In this document: in pieces, positions 1-9,437 of the stretch
Numbering within the stretch: the first letter of the stretch is position 1
Layout: every line of letters begins with the position of its first letter
Assembly (NCBI GenBank): GCA_020744425.1
Contig: JAGMUV010000001.1
Location: 2,604,001 to 2,668,000 of the forward strand
From: Dactylonectria macrodidyma
Lineage: Eukaryota; Ascomycota; Sordariomycetes; Hypocreales; Nectriaceae
Direction of reading: 5' to 3'
DNA: 64,000 nucleotides
Made by a program: the position numbers and the translations under genes
The notes under the pieces: model-generated
Told to the model about the DNA's origin: nothing
The model's input: the letters and a program-made list of their open reading frames with translations, nothing else
Databases searched by the model: none

Positions 1-3000
1 CTGACAACCATCATCGCCGAGAATCTGGAGCCTGTGGCCGAACCAGAAATTCCCCTACCAGACTTGAGTCTCACAGCCATTGTCGCTGAGAATCTGGAGC
101 CTGTCGCGGAACCCGAGATCCCCCCTCCGCATTTGAGCTTCACGACTATTTTGGTCGAGAACCTGGAACCTGTGTCGGAGCCAGAGATTCCCGCGCCCGA
201 TCTTAGCCTTACCAGCATCATTTCACAGAACCTCCAGCCTGTGGCCGAGCCGGAGATTCCCCTACCCGACCTTAGCTTGTCTACCATCGTCACTGAGGAT
301 CTCGAACCCCTCGCTATTCCTCCTCCCGAGCTCAGCCTGACGGGCATCATTGCTGAGAATTTGGAGCCTGTGGCTGAACCTGAAGTCCCTCCTCCTGACT
401 TGACTTTATCTGTCATTCTCGGGGAGAGAGTGGAACCTGTGGCCGAGCCTGAGATCCCTCCTCCCGACTTGAGCCTGTCTCTTATTCTCACCGAGAATGT
501 CGAGCCCATGGCCGAGCCAGAGAAGCCCTTGCCGGAATTGTCTCTGACGACTATCTACGCGGAGGAATTGGAGCCAGTCGCCGAGCCAGTGACGCCCCCT
601 CCCGAGTTGACTCTGACCGCGGTACTTGCTGAGCACCTTGAGCCTGTGAGCGAGCCGGAGATTCCCGTACCCGAATTGAGCTTTGCTACAATTGCTACCC
701 AGCAACTGGAGCCATTGGCTGAGCCTCAGACACCACCTCCCACCCTGACATTCACATCAGTCCTTACCGAGGTTGTTGAACCACTTGCAGAGTTAGAGAT
801 TCCACCCCCGACTTTGAGTCTATCTCAGATTTGCGGAGAGTCTGTTGAGCCTCTGGTTGAGCCGGAAGCTACTGCCATGGCTGTTGTGCCTCTGCGCCCA
901 TCACTGAACTTGTCTGGAATTTCGCAAGAACACATTGAACCAGTCGCAGCTAAAGCCCCAGAACTGAGCATGTCGACTATTTCCAGAGAGCATGTGGAGC
1001 CTATTTCACCGCCAGAGCCCGTCATCATCCCTGTGCCGCAGCTTAGCTTGTCCACCATCTTTGGAGAGCATGTTGAGCCTATCACGCAGCCAGAGACCCC
1101 TACTCCAGAACTAAACATATCGAACATCCTCGGGGAGCATGTTGAGCCTGTCGCAGAGCCAGAAATCCCCATTCCTGAATTGAGCATGTCAAGCATTGCT
1201 GGAGAGCACGTTGAGCCAATAGCTGAACCAGTGCCCGAGCCGTTTGTTCCCGAACTTAGCATCTCGTCTATTCAAGCCGAACACGTCGAGCCCGTTGCTC
1301 TCAAGGCCCCGGATCTGTCCATTTCAACTATCCAGGGCGAAAACATTGAACCAATCGCTCTCGCGGCACCAGATCTCTCCATCTCGGCTATCCAGGGCGA
1401 ACATATTGTGCCTATTGCTCCCAAGTCACCAGACCTATCCATTTCATCAATTGTCAAGGAAGAAGTCGAGCCGGTTGTGGAAGCCGAGAAGATTGTTCCT
1501 CCGGCGTCATTGAACCTCTCATCAATCTATGCTGAGCACTGCGAGCCGAGGGAGGAGCTTCAACCCACCCCAACCCCGGTCAAACTGGCCTACTCACATC
1601 TCTCTACCGAGCAGGTCGAACCCCTGTCCGAACCCAAGCCTCTTCCTCCATCTCTTGCTTTGTCTTCTATCGCGACCGAGAATGTCAAGCCTGTCCTTGA
1701 ACCTTTGCCCCCGTTGCCCACTCTAGTCATGTCATCAATTGCCGCACAGGGGGTTGAGCCCATCATCCCTGTACACAAGAAGAGCAGCGTCCCTTCTTTC
1801 GGGTTTTCTGCCATCGAATCCATCGAAACGCAACCCGTTTCGCCTCAGGGTTGGAGAAGTGGGTTTGTTCTCCCAGGGGACATGGTAACTCCCTTCCTTG
1901 AGAGAGACGCCCCCGAGACGCCAACTCATAGATCCCTTGGTCGCTCTAAGCACAGGGATGCCTCGCCCATCATCGCAGAGGACGAGACTAGGCAGTCTCC
2001 TCGAGACACACCCCAGCCTCAAACACCCGAGTCCCAGCAGCCGTTCAGGGAAATTTCGACTAATACAAATGCCCGCCCCATTCGCAAGGCTCTTTCAACC
2101 AGTGACCAAGGCGCACAAACTGCCTTGACGGCTGATGCCATTGACTCCATGTTCAAGGCTAGGTCGCACCCTGCGTTGAGCCCTGAGAAGTCCTTGGCAC
2201 TCGCCGATTTCGGAACTCCTGGAACTACTGGCACCTCAGGCACTGTCAGAATCCGACGATCGCAAGAAAGCTTTGGCAGCCCTAGCCGCAACAAGGGGAA
2301 AATGGTTGGCGATGTCTTCAGCTCCAGTCCTGTTCGTAGGCCTGGTAGTTCTGCTAGCGGCAAGACCTCGTCACTGCACGACGCTCCTCCTCTGCCTGCA
2401 AACCACCGCGAAACCATTGAAGCAGCTCGAACTGGCTCCTCTCATGGCGTGCAAAACAACATGGGACCACCCCTTTGGCCAGCCTCTGCCCTCAAACGAC
2501 GACCCAGCACGCCGACCCAGCCGATGTCGACCCGTGGCACACTGACCCCTCGTGCTGTCCGGAACGGTGCCGATGACAATGGGGAAAACCACTCACCCCA
2601 AAAGCTTACTGACGCGTCAAGGAAGTCTTCCGTTTCTTCCTTCGCGTCAGAGCTCGATTCTCGTTTCAACATGCGCCCTGGGGAAGTGGGGCTTGCTGGG
2701 TTCGGACCCAACACTGACCCTCGCATGATCCAAGCCATCACCCAGACCATGATCGGAGAGCACTTGTGGAAGTACACCCGAAAGACTGGCCGCGGGGAGA
2801 TGTCGGGCAATCGACACCGGCGCTACTTTTGGGTTCACCCGTACACAAGAACCTTGTACTGGAGCGAACGCGATCCCTCATCCGCCGGTCGTGCTGAGCT
2901 GAGGGCCAAGAGTGTTCCCATCGAGGCTGTCCGGGTTGTGACTGACGATAACCCTATGCCCCCAGGACTTCATCGCAAGAGCTTGGTGATCATTTCCCCT

Positions 3001-3705
3001 GGAAGAACTATCAAGTTTACCTGCACAACCGGTCAACGACACGAGACTTGGTTCAACGCACTCTCGTATCTTCTTCTCCGCACCAACAACGATGCCCAGT
3101 CTGACCTGGACGAGATGGGTGGCCACATCACCCGTGAAGACGTTGACGAATTCAACCCACAGGTCGGTCGGCGCGTCACCAACGGCACGCAATCACGAGC
3201 GCCCCCTTCATTGTCTTCATACAACTCCCGCACGACCCGCAACGAGTCTCCTGCCGTCGGAATGTCTATGAATATCCCGACACTTACCCCCACGCCACAC
3301 AAGACTCCCCAGCGCCCATCTATTGGAACGCTAAGCAAGCTTAGTGGTTACTGGAAAGGCAGCCAGCTGTCTGGTACTTTGACTCGACGAGGTCGCGCTG
3401 TCAGTGGCCAGGATGCGAGCATTTATGAGGCGAGCGAGGCCCACGATAGTGCCGAGGACCTGCGAGAAATGATTGAGCGCCAAGATAGGGAATCGGACCG
3501 TCTCGAGAATGTGCGGGCATGCTGCGATGGTAAGTACTTACTGGTGCTCAACGCATGGAACTCTTTACTAACCCAGTTTCTAGGCAAGCATGATGTGGGC
3601 AGTCTGCCGCATCTCGCCAAGCGGAGTCGCTCGAGCAACAATACCCATTCACACCCGGGACTCTTAACCACGACGCCAATGGCATCGATGCGTTCTCGGG
3701 CGTAA
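1..3705 (+). CDS. apsA: Num1/ApsA-type cortical anchor protein, 3' part (5' end outside window)
   Basis: The frame is open from base 1, so the start lies upstream. The first ~620 residues hold about 26 degenerate copies of a 20-30 residue unit with core 'LSxSxIxxExVEPV' joined by Pro/Glu linkers. A serine-rich stretch follows, then a PH domain at about 2750-3090 (starts 'GEHLWKYTRKTGRG', ends near 'TWFNALSYLLLRT') of the Mcp5/Num1 class. This family sits at the plasma membrane by PH-lipid binding and anchors dynein and mitochondria for nuclear migration. A 54-nt intron is likely at 3530-3583 (gtaagt, ctaac branch, tag); its length is a multiple of three and it holds no stop, so the unspliced frame is also open. 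After splicing the tail begins 'KHDVGSLPHLAKR'. The PH class and repeats make the assignment strong; the exact repeat boundaries are my reading. Confidence 0.88.
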   Translation: MTTIIAENLEPVAEPEIPLPDLSLTAIVAENLEPVAEPEIPPPHLSFTTILVENLEPVSEPEIPAPDLSLTSIISQNLQPVAEPEIPLPDLSLSTIVTEDLEPLAIPPPELSLTGIIAENLEPVAEPEVPPPDLTLSVILGERVEPVAEPEIPPPDLSLSLILTENVEPMAEPEKPLPELSLTTIYAEELEPVAEPVTPPPELTLTAVLAEHLEPVSEPEIPVPELSFATIATQQLEPLAEPQTPPPTLTFTSVLTEVVEPLAELEIPPPTLSLSQICGESVEPLVEPEATAMAVVPLRPSLNLSGISQEHIEPVAAKAPELSMSTISREHVEPISPPEPVIIPVPQLSLSTIFGEHVEPITQPETPTPELNISNILGEHVEPVAEPEIPIPELSMSSIAGEHVEPIAEPVPEPFVPELSISSIQAEHVEPVALKAPDLSISTIQGENIEPIALAAPDLSISAIQGEHIVPIAPKSPDLSISSIVKEEVEPVVEAEKIVPPASLNLSSIYAEHCEPREELQPTPTPVKLAYSHLSTEQVEPLSEPKPLPPSLALSSIATENVKPVLEPLPPLPTLVMSSIAAQGVEPIIPVHKKSSVPSFGFSAIESIETQPVSPQGWRSGFVLPGDMVTPFLERDAPETPTHRSLGRSKHRDASPIIAEDETRQSPRDTPQPQTPESQQPFREISTNTNARPIRKALSTSDQGAQTALTADAIDSMFKARSHPALSPEKSLALADFGTPGTTGTSGTVRIRRSQESFGSPSRNKGKMVGDVFSSSPVRRPGSSASGKTSSLHDAPPLPANHRETIEAARTGSSHGVQNNMGPPLWPASALKRRPSTPTQPMSTRGTLTPRAVRNGADDNGENHSPQKLTDASRKSSVSSFASELDSRFNMRPGEVGLAGFGPNTDPRMIQAITQTMIGEHLWKYTRKTGRGEMSGNRHRRYFWVHPYTRTLYWSERDPSSAGRAELRAKSVPIEAVRVVTDDNPMPPGLHRKSLVIISPGRTIKFTCTTGQRHETWFNALSYLLLRTNNDAQSDLDEMGGHITREDVDEFNPQVGRRVTNGTQSRAPPSLSSYNSRTTRNESPAVGMSMNIPTLTPTPHKTPQRPSIGTLSKLSGYWKGSQLSGTLTRRGRAVSGQDASIYEASEAHDSAEDLREMIERQDRESDRLENVRACCDGKYLLVLNAWNSLLTQFLGKHDVGSLPHLAKRSRSSNNTHSHPGLLTTTPMASMRSRA
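3530..3583 (+). other. Predicted 54-nt intron in apsA
   Basis: Donor gtaagt, branch ctaac about 10 nt before the acceptor tag. It is in frame and stop-free, so retention would insert 18 residues. Confidence 0.7.
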
Positions 3706-4241
3706 AAAGTCTGCCAACCACAAAACATTAACCAAAGCCACAACATGTCGAACTGATGATCCATGGCCCCAAGGCCACGATCTTCGCGCCACTCGTTAGA
3801 TCACACCAACTGTTATGACCACAACATCCTCACGGAACTTTCACGATGCTGATGATTTCCCTACAAAACTCGTGAATCCTCAGCACTGAGCTAGGATCAC
3901 AGCTTATGAGTCGCCTTGGAGGCTTAATCCAACACCTAGCCACTACCTACTGGCCTACGACGTGTCACGTCTTTTCCTTATATACATTTCCTACCCTGTC
4001 AAGCTTAAATGTCAAGCTTAATCACCCCGAAAAATCGAATCAGAAAAAAAAAACCACACCAACTAGCAGTCGCCATGGCAAAATTTTCATGTGCCAACTT
4101 CTTTTTCCGCCGCTTTTAGTCAAAGCAGCGACTGGGAGGTGCTACCTCTGTTGTACTACACGGCGTCTTGTTTCTGTATGAGTCTACTGGTGTAATGCTA
4201 TTCCGACCGAGTATTTTCATTTTATGCGATCAACACAACAC

Positions 4242-4289
<48 letters not shown>

Positions 4290-5825
4290 AACAATGTCTT
4301 TTTTTTAGTGGAACAAATTGCGCAACGTCAAGATACCAGGTGGTAGATAGACAGTTGAAGCTTGATGCGAGATGGCGGGAGCGGAGCGTGCAGCTACTTG
4401 ATGGGCCGCACCGGAGATAGTTTGCGTTGGGGAGCATTGATGACTGAATGAGATTATTTATTATTGATTCGACGGTCGAGTATGTTTAACTTAAGTGATG
4501 TCTGACTTGATATGGGTGCATGGTGAGCAGCTCTGAGCATGAAGTATGCTCAGACCCATGTCTCCTCCCATACTGACAGTGGATTCGATGCGTGAAAGTA
4601 GATCCTGAAAGACTACGAATCCTAGAAAGGCCGATTGCATCGTACAAAAAAGCTTGACTTTACTGATAGTGATGAGGCCATCGACTGAGTGGTGTGCCAA
4701 GTCTCTCCTGCAACACGATGTGGCCCAGCATCCCGCGGGTCATGCGGCCGCCTTAAATAACGGCCGAGTTGGCCGATCGGGACGTGATGCTGACTGTCAC
4801 ATCTTCACAAAATGACCATCCCTTGTCAACTGACGGCTGTCCTGCCCACGACTACTACCAGCTAGCCCCCCCGTTCCGGAGGCCGCAGACATTGACTATA
4901 TATCTCTATATATTAACTCCAGGAGGAGGAGGCCGCGTACGGAGAAGTCACGCAGCCCTACGGTAGGTAGTCACCCCCGCGAGCTCTCTGACAAGACTAA
5001 CGTCAAAAGAGTGATACTACTACACTCGGTTTTACGACTTTAGGCAGCAGGAAACACTCCTCTCCAATCCATCAAAGCTTCTCCTCCGCATCACCCCTAA
5101 CTGCTTCCTGCAGCGCCAGCTCAAACGCGGACCACACCAAATACGACGCGGGCGACCTTCGCAACGACCTAAATATCCTACCAACTCCCCTTGCCCATAT
5201 TGAATATTGACTCTCAAGAATGGATCAGTTATGGCAAGACCGTAGACGCGCCAACGAACCGTCGCGAGCCGACATCAACCGTCTAACAAAGAAGACCAAG
5301 ACGAGAAGCGAAATCGAACTTGACGCTTGGACGCGCAAGAGCGTTGGCAGTAATTACAGCCCGTGAAACAACTCGAGGGCTGAATCCACACAGCGGCACA
5401 GCCTGCCGACCTAGGCTGTCTACCTGTTTAGGCACTACGTACGCTGTCGTACATTTGCATTTACCAGATTGGTGTTTTGCCGCCAGATCGTTGTTTCGAT
5501 GATGAATGATTGGGCTCGACCTACAGGCCTAAATAGCCGCGCGATTTGCGAACCTTGTCGTGCAGTGGGGCTGTAAGCGCCCGCACTTAACAATGGAGTG
5601 CGAGATGCACCAGATGGAGAGCCTCAATGTGAAGACATATCACGGGGTATATAATCTTGGTGTTCAATACAACGCATATACCTAGGAAAGACGCAAGCAT
5701 AAACTTTAATCTTCATCACTCTAGGGCATATCCAGCCAGTCACGCGTCCACAGTCTTTGTGTGCGGTCGCACTTCAACATCCACTTCATCAATAGAGGTC
5801 ACGCCAAACGGAGCCCATTGACAAA
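3706..5825. other. Gene-poor interval with microsatellite
   Basis: I found no supported gene. Short frames here have no recognisable domain. A 48-codon ATG frame at 5220-5366 ('MDQLWQDRRRANEPSR...') could be a relict exon, but nothing supports it. The 3' flank of apsA is AT-rich and contains a (CA)n tract. Confidence 0.5.
4241..4287. repeat. (CA)n microsatellite
   Basis: About 47 bp of uninterrupted AC dinucleotides, preceded by CAACACAACA-like imperfect units. Confidence 0.95.
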
Positions 5826-6858
5826 ATGGGGCGCGAGGGTGAGTGTCTCTTTGAGCTGGATGTCATCAGCGGGTGTCTAATTGGCTGCACAGTCCAATAC
5901 TCAATACTGCCGCACCGCAAGTTCTCAAGCCCGGTGGCGGACGAGAGCCGTACTTCAGGTTGCTACAAGCCACCCTCGGGCCCGTGGAGCCGGTGATTGT
6001 TGACACGATCACGGGACTTACAGAGGCTTTCATGCAGCTGGTTTTGTCGACCTGTCCAAGACATTATAAGAAATCCACACTATCCTCCTTCGCACCGCAG
6101 CTCTCTTTCACTATGGACTAGCCGCTCAAGACGCGCACTCGCTCACAGGAGGAGCAAGCTCCTCAGGCTACACGGACACGGAAACGACAGATCGACAGAT
6201 CGACAACGACAGCGACAGCGACAGCGACAGCGACAACAACGAACCGCGGACAAAACGCGCGCGGTTGACGCGGAAGAACTTGGCCCGCCTCAACAAGATG
6301 ACAACAAAGAACGGTTCCCTGGAATCTACGTCCAAGTCATTGACAACAAAGACCATCTCGACGACGACGACGACGACGACGACGATTAAGGCCCTGCTTG
6401 AGACGCAATAGAGTACGGTCGTTCGGACATGCGGTCGTTCGGACATCGACCATGAAGGAGGGGAAACAACATTCTGCTTCTGTACTTCAGGGTTCAGGGA
6501 CAACTACGCAATCGAGGCCCAGGCAAGCCCGGATAAAACGACCAAAAGGAAAGCGGATCTCGCTGTCCGATATGTCCACAATGACGTTCCGAGGAAGGTT
6601 ATCCTAATTGAAGACAAGCGTGTCAGTGGGGAGAGCTCTGACGCTGTGCGGTATGACGCAACGGTATACCTCGCTGGTTATATGGAACAGGCGCGTGCGG
6701 CAAGCCCGGCACCGAACGAGAATATGTATGGCATTGTCACCGTGGGACACTACTCGCGGTACTACACATTCTCGCCCGGGGCGGACACTTTATCCGACTT
6801 AACATGCCATGGAGGGGGAGTAAAGGAGCCTCGTGCTTCTCGGAGGTGTTTTTGTTGA
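5826..6858 (+). pseudogene. Broken gene with PD-(D/E)XK-like core, unknown family
   Basis: The C-terminal part reads continuously from about 6412 to 6858 as 'DNYAIEAQ...RKADLAVRYVHNDVPRKVILIEDKRVSG...YDATVYLAGYMEQ'. The D...(E)DK arrangement resembles the catalytic core of PD-(D/E)XK nuclease-fold fungal proteins and resembles the gene at 55539. Upstream in the same frame is a TAG at 6409-6411. Another coding-like piece ('EIHTILLRTAALFHYGLAAQ') starts at 6070, and a further piece in a different frame ends about there, implying a frameshift. A plausible first exon is ATG at 5826 followed by gtgagt...ctaat...cacag. The Ser-Asp repeat (6208-6237) and Thr run (6358-6384) are simple repeats. I infer a pseudogene; the family is not identified. 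Confidence 0.45.
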
Positions 6859-6870
6859 TAGTGTTGTCTC

Positions 6871-6945
6871 TTGCCTTTTTGCCTTGCCTTTTTGCCTTGC
6901 CTTTTTGCCTTGCCTTTTTGCCTTGCCTTTTGCCTTGCCTTTTTG
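6871..6945. repeat. 13-bp minisatellite (TTGCCTTTTTGCC)
   Basis: About six tandem copies of a 13-bp unit, one copy with a T deletion. It is pyrimidine-rich on this strand and sits just after the stop of the broken gene. Confidence 0.9.
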
Positions 6946-7230
6946 TCGTGCCTTTTCTGTTACGCCAGCCTAAGTCCTTGCATTTATTCCACCAGCAACC
7001 TTAAATCATTTCCGAAATTGCCCCCAGGGCCGTGATTCTATTTTCATACTGCTGATGATTAGTGAATGCAACCTCAGAGCAGCAATCTGAGCACGTACCT
7101 GAGTCCAGTAGAACCAGTTTATGGTGGATCCTTCCGCCAAGGTTACAGTCGTTTTGACAGTAGGGAGTTTATAGATTGACCGCCGTCGTATTGATGTGAA
7201 GTGACATGATCTCCCACGATTAGTTGAAAT

Positions 7231-9167
7231 CTAAATCTTGTTAGACAGAGCGTGTGTAGAGTGTAAAGGACTTTCCTCAAATGACTCTACGACTCCGAAT
7301 TTATAGAACCACCGGGTCTCGGGAAGAAAGTGGCAGGTATGAAGTGTCAAGGAATCGATGACCTCTCCACCAGGGCCGTCAATCTCGAAGTCTATGGTTT
7401 TGGCATCCACAGAAGGTGTGCATCTGCCTAATTTGCGGCATTCCGGAGGGACGACCCAGGTGTTGTAGTGGAACTCTATAGCCGTCGGGTACCCTATCTC
7501 GACAGTGACCGACATCCCGGTTAACAGTGGCAGATATCTGCCCGCGGGTCCTCCAAACAACGTCCAACTTATTGGCTGGAAATTAGTCATGGCAACCTCC
7601 CTGGCCGTGTAGTCACTCTCGTTCAGGTATAGGCCTGTCTTGGGGATTCGAGGATACCAGACTGCAGAACCGCGCAAGGTCTCTTGCCCCGGACGAATGC
7701 GCCCGGTAGCTCCCAGACGGACCATCTTGTAGCCCTACACTATTAGCAGAGGTTCATACAGGAGAAACCTGAGCTTACATCGAATGAGGCTTTGATGCCC
7801 GTTATAGGCCCGACAAACCTAAGACGTTCCGTCCTTGGAACATCATCTGGACATCCAACCCACGGTGATTCTCCATCATTATCGGAGATGCACTGAATGC
7901 CTTGTATACCTCTTGGTCCAATGGCTAGGTTGAATCCTGTTAGGCATGCGATGTTCAAAACGCGCTCCTCCTCTGCCATGTATCCCAACTGAATGATTTC
8001 CCCCCGAGCTAGAACAAGCCTGATCCCCGTGATGTATGTGCCATCCCCTGGCCGGATGAGAGAAAATGCCAAATGGGATAGTTGATCCGGAGGTATGGAT
8101 ACATGCCTGTGGTGAAATTGACGGCAGCCTCCGATAAAGCCGTGGCGCGGCAAGCGTGCGTCAGTCAGTGTGTTTGCGGATGCTTCCAGCCAATTTACCT
8201 CGGTCGCGTCGGCAATGGAATATGACATGGGCTCGGTCCACTCTGAAGATAGTATTTCCTTGACCTTTTCGGCCAATTGCCAAACTCTCTTGCGGTTCTT
8301 CATTCCGTATGTGCCGTCGGCTGTGCGGTGATAAAGCCATCTCCAGTCGCATATCTTTTCCCAATTTTGTGACTCGAAGACCCAGGAACGATCAGCGTTG
8401 GGCAGGAACCTGGAGGCCCAGAACCTTTGGATGTGAAAGACGGGATGGAACGACGGTGAAACCAAGCGAGTGTTCAGATAGTCAGCTGTAGGCAGATGTA
8501 GTGAAATGGAAGTGATGATTTCCAGTGGAAGTTTAGCAAAGATATCGGCACTTTTGGACACTAGCTTAGTAGAGATATCTGGCTGGGTAGGAGCTTCGTA
8601 GGGGAGCTGTTGAATCTCTGGCACAAGGTAGGGGTCATTTCTAGCGCGGCCGAGTCCTTGGTCGACAAAGAGGTCCACATAAGGATACTGGTCATTATTT
8701 GCTGATATTAGGCCCTCGTAATCGTGGCCCCAGGTCAAGCAATTCAGTTGATCCGAAAATGGTAGTGAGCGGCAGACTTCGAATAGTTGTTTCTGAGGGA
8801 TCGGTCTTGGGGAGTAGACTTTCTCCAGCAGAGACCAGCAAGCTTCATGGAAGGGAAAGCCGTGCCGGCCATTGGCTGGGTGCTGACGACCGACTCCGAT
8901 ATCAACACGGGATTCTGAGGTGTCCCAGCGTGCGCCGAAGTCAAGAGGAGCTACCCAGGTAAAAACATCAGCGTCATACAAGAAGCCTACCCCGGTGACT
9001 GCGACCTGCTCTTCGGAGGAATAGACTGGCTCCGATTAGCTCTGGCGCAGGGAGGCATTGCCTTGGACCTCACGGATGCGAAACAAGTTCATCCACAAAG
9101 CGTCTTGGTGTTCATCATCACCAATGATATATCCGCAAAGGACGCAAGAGGTAATATGATGACTCAT
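7231..9167 (-). CDS. F-box domain protein (three exons)
   Basis: Exons are 9167-9074, 9025-7779 and 7734-7231, giving 614 residues. The 48-nt intron 9073-9026 (gtgagg...ctaat...cag) removes an in-frame TAA; the 44-nt intron 7778-7735 (gtaagc...ctaat...tag) joins '...GIKASFD' to 'GYKMVRLG'. The N-terminus 'MSHHITSCVLCGYIIGDD' carries a CxxC, and 'WMNLFRI' joined to 'LYSSEEQVAVTGVG' is typical of a fungal F-box family. The F-box lies at 'KLPLEIITSISLHLPTADYL'. Such proteins are presumed SCF substrate adaptors. An ATG 29 codons upstream (9254) lies partly within the LTR, so I chose 9167. The intron calls restore a family-like protein, so I regard the gene as intact. Confidence 0.8.
9026..9073 (-). 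other. 48-nt intron with in-frame stop in the F-box gene
   Basis: gtgagg donor, ctaat branch, cag acceptor. Removing it yields 'WMNLFRI' + 'LYSSEEQ', which fits the family. Confidence 0.7.
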
Positions 9168-9226
9168 TGGAGATACATGACTCGACTGCGCACGAATGTA
9201 GAAGGACAAAAGGTAAGGTAAGTTAG

Positions 9227-9437
9227 TGTTGAATAGTGGCAAAAGGAAGCTCATGGAAGTAGCTTGAAAAGCTGATAAATATTGTCATTAAAGATGACAG
9301 TTGCCACCTATTGCTATAGGCTTAGCAAGCAACTTCCAGTTAATTTTATATAGTATAGAAAAGGCATATAGAGCTTGCTCTAAAAACCTCAAGCAGTAAG
9401 GATAAAATATATAATTTTTATACTCTAATATTTAATA
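9227..9437 (+). repeat. 5' LTR of the Copia element
   Basis: 211 bp beginning TGTTGAATAG. The terminal TTGACA seen in the 3' copy has become TTAATA, a G-to-A plus C-to-T pair of RIP type. It starts 59 bp upstream of the F-box ATG. Confidence 0.93.

Noticed and set aside
825..1262. Minus-strand Gly/Ser/Cys-rich repeat protein
   Set aside because: Antisense of the apsA repeats.
4222..4437. Minus frame with a Cys-Val run
   Set aside because: It is the translation of the (CA)n microsatellite.
6168..6503. Minus frame with Val and Ser-Leu runs
   Set aside because: Translation of the GAC-type simple repeats in the broken gene.
9036..9038. In-frame TAA in the F-box gene as a nonsense mutation
   Set aside because: A 48-nt intron with good donor, branch and acceptor removes it and restores a family-like sequence.
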